From assembly GCA_900767685.1 (NCBI GenBank), contig CAAGAB010000045.1, positions 1 through 6,481 of the forward strand: DNA of 6,481 bases, written 5' to 3'. A program made the translations under genes and the position numbers. Under the pieces are notes generated by a model. The model was not told where the DNA came from. It was given only the letters and a program-made list of their open reading frames with translations, and searched no databases. Source of the stretch: an uncultured Coprococcus sp. (GTDB taxonomy: Bacteria > Bacillota_A > Clostridia > Lachnospirales > Lachnospiraceae). Shown one piece after another: positions 1 to 6,163 of this stretch. Position 1 is the first letter of the stretch; each line of letters opens with the position of its first letter.

Positions 1-267
1 CTCAGTTAGATAATGCCCTGAGGGATCCTTGATACGCAGCCACAGATTCACCTCTTCACCATTGTAAGGAATTGACTCATTCACAAGGCTCACCTTAAAC
101 TTGCTGGCATCAATTCTGCCATCTCCCGGTGTGGCTGTCTCCACCGAAACCGGCTGCATGTCAGTCTCCGCATATACAACACTGCCATCGCCCAGTCCTG
201 CATTACTACACAGGATCATAACAACCGACAAAACAAGTGCCAGCATTCTTGTAATTGAATTTCTCAT
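1..267 (-). CDS. Secreted protein of unknown function, N-terminal part only (C-terminus beyond left edge)
   Basis: Eighty-nine residues are visible, beginning MRNSITRML. A typical Sec signal peptide is seen: a short basic start (two Arg), a hydrophobic stretch of about 15 residues (ALVLSVVMILCSNAGLG), then VVYAE, with likely cleavage after the Ala of VYA near residue 34. The mature part starts with a Thr/Val/Pro-rich linker and continues into hydrophilic, beta-rich sequence (KVSLVNESIPYNGEEVNLWL) that looks like the start of an Ig-like or other extracellular beta-sandwich domain, but no family can be named. An ATG two codons upstream (end 273) is also in frame. I chose 267 because the AGGAG in AGAGGAGAG is about 8 nt from it and only 2 nt from the upstream ATG. 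A terminator separates it from the fusion gene, so it is probably an independent unit unrelated to the amine cluster. Confidence 0.75.
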   Translation of the reverse strand, partial: MRNSITRMLALVLSVVMILCSNAGLGDGSVVYAETDMQPVSVETATPGDGRIDASKFKVSLVNESIPYNGEEVNLWLRIKDPSGHYLTE

Positions 268-320
268 AACCATCTCTCCTCTCTACCTTTTACGCATTAC
301 TTAGTCATATTAAACGCAGC

Positions 321-326
321 ATTATA
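321..326 (-). promoter_or_regulatory. Candidate -10 box of the secreted-protein gene
   Basis: A perfect TATAAT on the minus strand lies 53 bp upstream of the chosen start at 267, which would give a leader of about 45 nt. The -35 position holds no convincing TTGACA match. A second TATAAT at 354-359 has a TTGTGT about 20 bp upstream, which is too far for a normal spacer. One of the two is likely the real promoter, since a terminator at 404-444 isolates this gene from the one upstream. Confidence 0.35.
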
Positions 327-403
327 GATAACAACGCATTCGTATATGTACAAATTATACAACTTATTTAAGGGAAAATACACAATTAGTTCTTATCCAA
401 CAC

Positions 404-444
404 AAAAAAACTACCAGGATACACACCCGCATATCCTGGCAGTT
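404..444 (-). terminator. Rho-independent terminator of the permease-dehydrogenase fusion gene
   Basis: Arms at 409-421 and 432-444 pair over 13 positions with a 10-nt loop. The single non-Watson-Crick position is a G-U wobble in minus-strand RNA but a mismatch in plus-strand RNA, which fits minus-strand use. A run of seven T follows on the minus strand (A run at 404-410). It lies 24 bp after the stop codon of the fusion gene. Confidence 0.9.
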
Positions 445-468
445 CATCAATATTTTAAATCGTTTAAT

Positions 469-3123
469 TTACATTGCCTTCTTGTATATCTCAGCAATCT
501 CCTCCTGTGTAAATACCACAGGGTTGTTTGCTATGCTGGCTGCTGAAACCTTCATGCAGTTCTCAGCCATCCAAGGAATATCCTTCTCCTCGATTCCGAG
601 GTCTGAAAGCTTGACATCCAGATCAAGATTCTTCAGAAGAGTTCTAATCTTCGGTGCCAGATCATCCGCCGTGATACCGCCAAATATTCTGGCGATCTTT
701 GCAAACTTGAAGTGATCTCCCTTGTAGGATGCCTCGATGATAACAGGTGTCAGAGCTGCAAGTCCCTTGCCGTGAACTATATCCTTAAGTCCGCTGGCCG
801 GATGTTCCATTCCGTGAGCCAATGTAACTCCGGCTGTGTTGATGACCATACCGCCTATGGTGCTGGCCAGTGTTATCCTCTCCCAGCTCTCCTGGGTTCC
901 TCTACCCTTATATACATCCACAAGATTGTGGGCGATAAGATCAATCGCATACAGTGCAAGCGCATCTGTAAATGGCTGTGAGATCTTTGATGTGTATGCC
1001 TCCATGCAGTGGCACAGTGCATCGAATCCAACTGCTGCAAGCACGTGCTTTGGCATAGTCTTCATGCAGTCCGGATCCACGATGGATACCTTTGCCACGA
1101 TGGCATTGCATCTGAGTGACTTCTTGTCGCCATTTTCCGGATTGGTGAGAACCGCAAATCCATTTCCCTCTGAACCTGTTCCGCAGGTTGTAGGAATAAG
1201 TACAAGCGGAAGTGCCGTATCGCTGACCTTTCTGCCAAATATGTAATCGTTGATATCCCCATCATTGAGTGCCAGGAACGCTATAGCCTTTGCACAATCC
1301 ATGATGCTTCCACCACCTATGGCAACGACAACATCACAGCCATTTGCCTTGGCAAATTCTGCACCTTCCATAGCTGTTGTAGTGAGCGGATTCTGTGCAA
1401 CCTTATCAAACAGTGCAGTCTCAAGCCCTGCTGCTTTCAGACTGTCATTTACCTTGTCGTACAAGCCAGACTTCTTTGCACTGCTGCGGCCTGTGACGAT
1501 GAGCGCTTTCTTACCATACGGCTTAGTGAGTTCACCGGTCTGGGCAACCTTTCCGGTACCAAATGCAATATTTACAGGGAGATTATAATTGAAGGCAATA
1601 GGCTGAACAAATTTTGTCTCATCCTCCTCAGCCATAACAAGCTCGATAGCTGCCTTGACCTCTTCCTCTCTGTTCTCTTCCTCATCTACGATCTCATCAT
1701 CAATGAGGACATCGACATGTGAAGCGAATTTTTCTTTATATTTAAGCTTACATATTATGAAGAATACCACACCGAGAAGCGACCAGCCACCTGCCATAGC
1801 CCATTCCTGCCATACGAGTGCACTTCCTGAATTTGGAACTATGTACATCACAACCATAAAACCAGACATGAGAACTGCCAGCACACCAACGATCTTATAA
1901 TGCTTAACCTTATATGGTCTCTTCATATCCGGTGCCTTCTTCCTGAGTATCAGGAATGAAAGTGATACCATGCAATATGCAAGACAGCATCCAAAGTTAC
2001 CTGCGTCAACTATCCATACCAGCATCTTACGGCCTGCAAGGGGTGCGAGAACTGAGAGGAAACCGATGAGGTAAAGTGCATTTACAGGTGTCTTGTGTTT
2101 CTTGTGGAGCTTTGCAAATGTCTTCGGGATCATGTATGACTCTGCCATTGAGTACATTGCACGGCTTCCTCCGATGAGGAATGAGTTCCAGCTAGTAACG
2201 ATACCACACATGCCTCCTACAATAAGAACCTTTGACATAATACTGCTGTTGAACGCCTTTGCCATGGCATCCGCTGTAACAAGACCTGATCCATCCATGG
2301 ATGCAGCTACCTCAGATGAATTCATGACATAACCTACACCTATGATGATAAGTGCATAGAATGCAACCGCAAGAACAATTGAGAGTATCATGATCTTACC
2401 GATCTTCTTGAGAGGTACATTGATCTCCTCTGCAGCCTGTGGGATTACGTCGAATCCAATGAAGAAGAATGGTGTGGTAACAGCAACTCTGAGGATAGTC
2501 TTAAATACCTCCCCTGTGGAGTCTCCGTTGAACATCTGTCCGTCAAGGTTTGAAGCATCTCCTGTCACAACTGATGCAACTATGAGAAGAATACCAACAC
2601 CACCGATCACAACTGTAAGTATGGTCTGCAGAAGTGCTGCTGTCTTCGCGCCCTTGATATTTATATATGTTATAAATATCGCAACTATTATTGCAACCGC
2701 AAGCCATGATGCGTAGATATCAAATCCTGCCACAGTATATAAGTAACCCTGAAGGAACTTTGGATATATATAAGTGATGATGGTTGGAAGTGCACACGCC
2801 TCGAAACATACAACACTGACATATCCAAGTACGATAGCCCATGTACATATGTAAGAACCTATCGGTCCCATAGCCTTATAGCTGAACACATGCTCGCCGC
2901 CGCACTGAGGCATGGCTGCTGTAAGCTCTGCATATGTGAGTCCAACGAAGAATACCATCACACCGCCAAGTGCAAATCCGATGGCCGCTCCTATTACTCC
3001 ACCTCTCGTGATCCAGTCGCCTGAGGATACTACCCAGCCCCAGCCGATCATGGCTCCAAAGGCTATCACCAGTATGTCCCAGGCAGAAAATACTTTATCA
3101 AATTCTGATTTTTTTCCTGCCAT
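469..3123 (-). CDS. Fusion protein: APC-family amine/amino acid permease (N-terminal) plus iron-containing alcohol dehydrogenase (C-terminal)
   Basis: The 884-residue product has three parts. Residues 1-460 form an APC-superfamily permease with about 12 hydrophobic segments, including the TM1 glycine motif GAMIGWGW (23-30) and GFDVIPQAAEEINVP (223-237) after TM6, as in amino acid/polyamine transporters. Residues 461-504 are a hydrophilic linker with 15 acidic residues among 475-504. Residues 505-884 are a full-length group III Fe-dependent dehydrogenase: GGGSIMDCAKA (603-613) for cofactor binding, PTTCGTGSE (644-652), and the four expected metal ligands D701, H705, H770, H784, plus H774. Gly545 sits where FucO has Asp39, so NADPH use is possible. 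The start MAGKKSEF has AAAGGA 7 nt upstream; an in-frame ATG at 3162 lacks a ribosome site. No stop, frameshift or internal ribosome site separates the halves. Inferred role: import of an amine compound and reduction of the semialdehyde derived from it (for example succinate semialdehyde to 4-hydroxybutyrate). The substrate is not proven. The C-terminus must be cytoplasmic, which fits 12 TM segments. Confidence 0.93.
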   Translation of the reverse strand: MAGKKSEFDKVFSAWDILVIAFGAMIGWGWVVSSGDWITRGGVIGAAIGFALGGVMVFFVGLTYAELTAAMPQCGGEHVFSYKAMGPIGSYICTWAIVLGYVSVVCFEACALPTIITYIYPKFLQGYLYTVAGFDIYASWLAVAIIVAIFITYINIKGAKTAALLQTILTVVIGGVGILLIVASVVTGDASNLDGQMFNGDSTGEVFKTILRVAVTTPFFFIGFDVIPQAAEEINVPLKKIGKIMILSIVLAVAFYALIIIGVGYVMNSSEVAASMDGSGLVTADAMAKAFNSSIMSKVLIVGGMCGIVTSWNSFLIGGSRAMYSMAESYMIPKTFAKLHKKHKTPVNALYLIGFLSVLAPLAGRKMLVWIVDAGNFGCCLAYCMVSLSFLILRKKAPDMKRPYKVKHYKIVGVLAVLMSGFMVVMYIVPNSGSALVWQEWAMAGGWSLLGVVFFIICKLKYKEKFASHVDVLIDDEIVDEEENREEEVKAAIELVMAEEDETKFVQPIAFNYNLPVNIAFGTGKVAQTGELTKPYGKKALIVTGRSSAKKSGLYDKVNDSLKAAGLETALFDKVAQNPLTTTAMEGAEFAKANGCDVVVAIGGGSIMDCAKAIAFLALNDGDINDYIFGRKVSDTALPLVLIPTTCGTGSEGNGFAVLTNPENGDKKSLRCNAIVAKVSIVDPDCMKTMPKHVLAAVGFDALCHCMEAYTSKISQPFTDALALYAIDLIAHNLVDVYKGRGTQESWERITLASTIGGMVINTAGVTLAHGMEHPASGLKDIVHGKGLAALTPVIIEASYKGDHFKFAKIARIFGGITADDLAPKIRTLLKNLDLDVKLSDLGIEEKDIPWMAENCMKVSAASIANNPVVFTQEEIAEIYKKAM

Positions 3124-3178
3124 AATATCATCCTTTCTAATACATCCAAGCACACCATCCACAGTTTGTTAAAATGTT

Positions 3179-3227
3179 AAAAAAATGGCGTCAGGAATCA
3201 CACTTTCTGTGTTCATCTGACGCCATT
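3179..3227 (-). terminator. Rho-independent terminator after the kinase-like gene
   Basis: Perfect 11-bp arms (AATGGCGTCAG at 3184-3194, CTGACGCCATT at 3217-3227) enclose a 22-nt region with a further short ACAC/GTGT stem. On the minus strand the stem runs into seven T (3179-3185), overlapping the arm by two bases. It ends the aminotransferase-kinase unit, but lies only about 55 bp before the fusion start codon, so it may also meter read-through into that gene. Confidence 0.88.
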
Positions 3228-3294
3228 GTCATTTTCTATATTCGCGATGTAGTTGGAATTGCATATATCTCTTAATTCACAATTTCTTTTTTGC

Positions 3295-3888
3295 TTAATC
3301 CTCAAATCTCAGATCTATCATCTGAAGTATGTACTTTGCAGTTTTCTCAAGGCCAAGTACACTGGAATCTATCATCATGTCTCGCATGCTGCAGTCTCTC
3401 ATATCTCCACCTGTCATGTAGTTATATCTGGAACTGAGCATTCCATCGTTGTACTTGACAAGTTCAGCCGCCTTGTCATGATCAAGACCCTTCTTCTCCA
3501 TGACATACTGTATTCTCTTCTCTGTAGGTGCATATATGAATACATTCAGACAGTCATCTCTGTCCTTGAGTATATAATTACTGCACCGTCCTATGATGAT
3601 ACAGGAAGATTTTTCTGCAAATTTATTGATAACCTCAAACTGCTTATAAATAACCCTGTTTGTAAGGTTTGCATATCTCGGGCCAAAGCTTGTATCAAAT
3701 TCATACTTGACTGTCTCGCCCTGATCCGCCTTCTTGACAAGATCTCTGTCAACGCCAATCTCCTCAACGACCTTATCTATCAGATCTCTGTCGTAATACT
3801 CAACTCCCAAAGATTTCGCTACCATCTTGCCAATCTCTATTCCACCGCTGCCGTATTCACATCCAACGGTCACAACAAAATGTTTCAT
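3295..3888 (-). CDS. Cytidylate kinase-like P-loop family protein, substrate unknown
   Basis: The 197-residue protein matches the cytidylate kinase-like family (Cytidylate_kin2 type) common in Firmicutes. Visible landmarks are the glycine-rich nucleotide loop GCEYGSGGIEIGK (9-21), YYDRDLI (31-37), IIIGRCSNYIL (97-107), a basic lid-like stretch around 121-150, and the C-terminal DMMIDSSVLGLEKTA (170-184). The loop lacks the classical GxxGxGK[ST] Lys-Ser/Thr, which I understand to be usual in this family, and has Cys10 where relatives often have Ser-Arg. It is much like CMP kinase in layout but without its housekeeping context, so nucleotide kinase activity should not be assumed. Start: AAGGAG is 8 nt upstream. 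It follows the aminotransferase by 34 bp, so co-transcription is likely, and a terminator follows it. Its link to amine metabolism is unknown. Confidence 0.85.
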   Translation of the reverse strand: MKHFVVTVGCEYGSGGIEIGKMVAKSLGVEYYDRDLIDKVVEEIGVDRDLVKKADQGETVKYEFDTSFGPRYANLTNRVIYKQFEVINKFAEKSSCIIIGRCSNYILKDRDDCLNVFIYAPTEKRIQYVMEKKGLDHDKAAELVKYNDGMLSSRYNYMTGGDMRDCSMRDMMIDSSVLGLEKTAKYILQMIDLRFED

Positions 3889-3922
3889 CTACATCGCTCC
3901 TTCCAGGGGCTTCGCGTTTCCC

Positions 3923-5140
3923 CTATTTACTTAATTCTGCCACTGCATCTGTGATGATCTCAACAGCCTTATCACACTGCTCTTCGTTCACGATAAGTGG
4001 TGGGATCATACGGATTATATGAGCTCCGATGGCTGTGATCAGAAGCTTTCTGTCAAGACATCCATGCTTTACATCCACGCCGCCGATCGTATCATCAAAC
4101 TCAACGCCAACCAGGAGTCCCTGATGTCTTACTTCCTTTACATGTGGGATCTTCTCAAGCTTTGCTGCGAAGTAATCTCCCATCTTCTTTGCATTTCCTG
4201 CAAGATCTCTGTCAAGCAGCTCATTTACCTCTGCAAGTGCTGCTGCACATGATACAGGATGTCCACCAAATGTTGTTCCATGTGAACCAGGTGTAAATGC
4301 CTTTGCAACCTCAGCGGTTGCACATATAGCTCCGATTGGCATTCCGCCGCCAAGAGCCTTTGCCATGGATACGATATCAGGCTTGATACCGTAGTTCATA
4401 TATGACATTACAGCACCTGTTCTGCACCAGCCTGTCTGAACCTCATCTATAAGGAGAAGCATGTCATTCTCATCACAGAATTCTCTGAGCCCCTTCATAA
4501 ATTCCATTGTTGCGGGATGTACACCGCCCTCGCCCTGTACAGGCTCAACCATGATCGCTATCGTGTTCTCTGTACATGCATCCTTGAATGCCTGAAGGTC
4601 ATTGTAAGGTGCATATGAGAAGCCGTATGTCATAGGACCAAATCCCACCTGGCAGCCATTTCCCGGCTGACCTGTTGCTGACATGGCGCCGAATGTTCTT
4701 CCATGGAAGCCCTGCTTTGCAGTTACGATATGATAACGGTTTGGACCATACTTCTCAATACCATACTTACGGGCCATCTTGATCATAGCCTCATTGGCCT
4801 CTGTTCCTGAGTTCTGGAAGAATATCTTGTCCATTCCAATGGTCGTACAAACCTTCTCAGCGAGCAGTGCCTGTGGAATTGTGTAAGGATAGTTGAATGT
4901 GTGCATGATGTCACCGACCTGATCCTTGACAGCCTCAACAACCTTCTCGTTGCAGTTACCTGCGCTGTTTACTGCGATTCCGGCATAGAAATCAAGATAT
5001 CCGTTGCCATTCTCATCATATATGTACATGTCCTTTGCTGTCTCAGCGAGGAAATCGAAACGCTCATATGTCTCGATCATGTACTTGTCTACCTTGTCCT
5101 TGATGTCCTGAAATGTTAATCCTGTGTCTTTTAATTTCAT
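3923..5140 (-). CDS. Class III pyridoxal-phosphate aminotransferase, ArgD/GabT-like (omega-amino acid transaminase)
   Basis: The 405-residue protein transfers an omega-amino group to 2-oxoglutarate or pyruvate, leaving a semialdehyde. Family landmarks in order: FFQNSGTEANEAMIK (107-121) for phosphate binding, FHGRTFGAMSATG (145-157), EPVQGEGGV (199-207), IDEVQTGWCRTG (231-242) with Asp232 for the PLP ring nitrogen, SMAKALGGGMPIG (258-270) with Schiff-base Lys261, and HGTTFGGHP (287-295). Length and the HGTTFGG motif resemble acetylornithine aminotransferase, but no arginine genes are present, and the neighbours favour a catabolic role on GABA, beta-alanine, putrescine or similar. The start at 5140 is preceded by GGAGG at 8 nt. 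The frame is open upstream to 5326, but that stretch covers a hairpin and reaches the promoter, so it is leader. The gene heads a unit with the kinase-like gene and is probably controlled by the promoter and leader hairpin just upstream. Confidence 0.9.
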   Translation of the reverse strand: MKLKDTGLTFQDIKDKVDKYMIETYERFDFLAETAKDMYIYDENGNGYLDFYAGIAVNSAGNCNEKVVEAVKDQVGDIMHTFNYPYTIPQALLAEKVCTTIGMDKIFFQNSGTEANEAMIKMARKYGIEKYGPNRYHIVTAKQGFHGRTFGAMSATGQPGNGCQVGFGPMTYGFSYAPYNDLQAFKDACTENTIAIMVEPVQGEGGVHPATMEFMKGLREFCDENDMLLLIDEVQTGWCRTGAVMSYMNYGIKPDIVSMAKALGGGMPIGAICATAEVAKAFTPGSHGTTFGGHPVSCAAALAEVNELLDRDLAGNAKKMGDYFAAKLEKIPHVKEVRHQGLLVGVEFDDTIGGVDVKHGCLDRKLLITAIGAHIIRMIPPLIVNEEQCDKAVEIITDAVAELSK

Positions 5141-5212
5141 AATCCTTACCTCCACTACATTTGTAAAATTTAGAAGAATCATGGTGCCGGATAGCTTTTG
5201 TCCCCAAGCATC

Positions 5213-5264
5213 AAAAAAGGCAAAGGAGACAGTGGACGAGTATTCGTCCAGGCTCCTTTGCCTT
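5213..5264 (-). terminator. Leader terminator/attenuator-like hairpin upstream of the aminotransferase
   Basis: Perfect 12-bp arms (AAGGCAAAGGAG at 5217-5228 and its complement at 5253-5264) enclose an asymmetric internal loop and a perfect 7-bp inner stem (TGGACGA / TCGTCCA, 4-nt loop). On the minus strand it is followed by six T (A run at 5213-5218). It is a complete intrinsic terminator by form, located about 24 nt after the predicted transcription start and 72 bp before the aminotransferase start codon. It may attenuate the operon, release a short RNA, or end regulator transcripts. Confidence 0.85.
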
Positions 5265-5294
5265 AAATTCTTGTTCTTTATATTTGACACACTT

Positions 5295-5323
5295 AAGATA
5301 CCACTCAATATAATACATGTCAA
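5295..5323 (-). promoter_or_regulatory. Strong sigma-A promoter of the aminotransferase unit
   Basis: Minus strand: TTGACA (-35, 5318-5323), 17-bp spacer, TATCTT (-10, 5295-5300), preceded by TGG, an extended -10 element. The predicted start is near 5288, giving a leader of about 148 nt that contains the hairpin at 5213-5264. Confidence 0.8.
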
Positions 5324-5404
5324 CACCTTTTCTTAATTTTCTTAAGATTGGCTTATTATCTGGCTTTGTTTATATAATGGTTTTCTTTTCAACGTTATTT
5401 TATT

Positions 5405-5430
5405 GAACATATTGTACAATATATCGAACA
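5405..5430. promoter_or_regulatory. Operator-like palindrome with flanking GAACA direct repeats
   Basis: A perfect 14-bp palindrome, ATATTGTACAATAT (5409-5422), is flanked on the plus strand by GAACA at 5405-5409 and 5426-5430, 21 bp (two helical turns) apart. It lies about 85 bp upstream of the aminotransferase -35 box and about 70 bp behind the regulator stop. Binding by the adjacent XRE-cupin regulator is inferred from position and symmetry only. Confidence 0.45.
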
Positions 5431-5460
5431 GAAGATAATTCTTTGCAGTTGTCTTTTATG

Positions 5461-5474
5461 TGCAATATTTTGCA
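5461..5474. promoter_or_regulatory. Second operator-like inverted repeat (TGCAA-N4-TTGCA)
   Basis: TGCAATATTTTGCA is a 5-4-5 inverted repeat centred about 50 bp from the palindrome at 5409-5422 and shares the CAATAT core with it. Its size suits a dimeric helix-turn-helix protein. The AT-rich setting means chance symmetry cannot be excluded. Confidence 0.35.
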
Positions 5475-5498
5475 CTTAATACCACTCATGTTTCCATG

Positions 5499-6053
5499 TT
5501 AGTGATAGTCCAGGAATACGCATATACAGCTCACCTTTTCATTCCCATCGTTGCTGTACACATGAACCTTGTCGGTCTCGAACCTGTATATCTGGTTCTT
5601 ACCAACCTTCTGTTTTGTATCACCTGCCTCAACAGTCAGAACACCCTCTGTAACCGACAGGTATTCTCTTGTCTTCTCACCATGGGAGCCGCTGACATAT
5701 GCGCCTCCCGGCTCAATGTCTATACGATATATCTCCACCTCATGGCTGTCCTCATACGGAAAACAAGTCCACACCTTATACTGTCCCTTCGCCTCCTTGA
5801 TCGGAACGAGATCCTCAGGATTCACAAGACAGGCCTCCATGGGTGGCGGATCAATAAGTTCATGAAACTCAACTCTGAGGCCGCTGGCTATCTTGCCCAT
5901 GACACCCAGAGACGGATTAGCAGTGCCCTTCTCAATCTGCGCCAGCATGCTCTTGCTGACACCCGTCTGCTCAGAGAGCACATCCAGACTCATACCTTTG
6001 GAGGTCCTCATCCTATTCAGATTCACAGCAACATTATGAGATAAATAATCCAT
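5499..6053 (-). CDS. XRE-family transcriptional regulator with C-terminal cupin domain (PuuR-type architecture)
   Basis: The 184-residue protein joins two domains. Residues about 8-65 are an XRE helix-turn-helix, with the core SLDVLSEQTGVSKSMLAQIEKG (22-43) and NPSLGVMGKIASGL after it. Residues about 105-182 are a small cupin barrel: PGGAYVSGSHGEKTREYLSVTEG carries His124 and Glu130 at ligand positions, and KVHVYSN supplies His164. This architecture includes the E. coli putrescine regulator PuuR and many local repressors of amine, amino acid or permease operons; the cupin usually senses a ligand. The gene sits between two omega-aminotransferases and is preceded by GGGAGGAG ending 4 nt before ATG. 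Its leader, from the promoter at 6210-6238, would be about 150 nt and carries two palindromic repeats. It probably acts on the control region downstream (5141-5498) and perhaps on itself; the ligand is unknown. Confidence 0.92.
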   Translation of the reverse strand: MDYLSHNVAVNLNRMRTSKGMSLDVLSEQTGVSKSMLAQIEKGTANPSLGVMGKIASGLRVEFHELIDPPPMEACLVNPEDLVPIKEAKGQYKVWTCFPYEDSHEVEIYRIDIEPGGAYVSGSHGEKTREYLSVTEGVLTVEAGDTKQKVGKNQIYRFETDKVHVYSNDGNEKVSCICVFLDYH

Positions 6054-6065
6054 AGTACTCCTCCC

Positions 6066-6124
6066 GCGCCCGCGTTATCACAAGGTATCTCCCGCTTTCG
6101 CGGGTCCCCCTTGTGATATATTAT
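6066..6124. repeat. Palindromic 59-bp repeat, copy 1
   Basis: Differs from copy 2 at only two positions (6086 and 6108). It starts GCGCCCGCG and contains the perfect outer arms TATCACAAGG / CCTTGTGATA around an inner stem CCCGC / GCGGG. In minus-strand RNA the inner loop is GAAA, a GNRA tetraloop; on the plus strand it is TTTC. The repeat ends 12 bp upstream of the regulator start codon, and its GC-rich arm abuts the ribosome site. No U run follows, so it is not a terminator. Confidence 0.9.
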
Positions 6125-6127
6125 TGA

Positions 6128-6163
6128 GCGGGCGCATTCCTATGCACTCCGTGCGGCGCCCGC
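6128..6163. repeat. GC-rich inverted repeat between the two 59-bp repeats
   Basis: GCGGGCGC at 6128-6135 is the complement of GCGCCCGC at 6156-6163 (start of copy 2), with a smaller GCAC-TCC-GTGC hairpin between them. The same 8-mer can instead pair with GCGCCCGC at 6066-6073 (start of copy 1), so the two pairings exclude each other. Confidence 0.7.

Larger units (their letters stand above)
5141..5498. other. Intergenic control region between regulator and aminotransferase
   Basis: This 358-bp AT-rich stretch holds no credible gene. Reading in the coding direction it contains a TGCAA palindrome, a 14-bp palindrome flanked by GAACA repeats, a strong promoter, a terminator-like hairpin and the aminotransferase ribosome site (each listed separately). 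No strong terminator lies directly behind the regulator stop codon at 5499, so regulator transcripts could run on to the hairpin at 5213-5264. Confidence 0.8.

Noticed and set aside
3124..3162. Upstream ATG of the fusion gene adding 13 residues
   Set aside because: No ribosome site precedes it, the added residues do not resemble permease sequence, and MAGKKSEF has a well placed AAAGGA.
3905..3924. AGGGG/CCCCT hairpin between aminotransferase and kinase-like genes
   Set aside because: Only five base pairs with a 10-nt loop and no T run; too weak to call a terminator or processing site.
3253..3954. Long plus-strand open frame of 233 codons opposite the kinase-like gene
   Set aside because: It overlaps a clear family member on the other strand over its whole length, has no recognisable motif or ribosome site, and its composition is that of an antisense shadow.
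5213..5323. T-box, ANTAR-target or LicT-type antiterminator leader
   Set aside because: There is no specifier/T-box sequence, no paired hexaloop hairpins and no room for an alternative stem in the roughly 24 nt before the terminator.
5141..5326. N-terminal extension of the aminotransferase to the upstream ATG at 5326
   Set aside because: It would translate the promoter -10 box and terminator hairpin, is not typical aminotransferase sequence, and the ATG at 5140 has an ideal GGAGG site.
5460..6044. Plus-strand open frame of 194 codons opposite the XRE-cupin gene
   Set aside because: The minus-strand protein has unmistakable HTH and cupin motifs; the plus-strand product shows none and has no convincing start.
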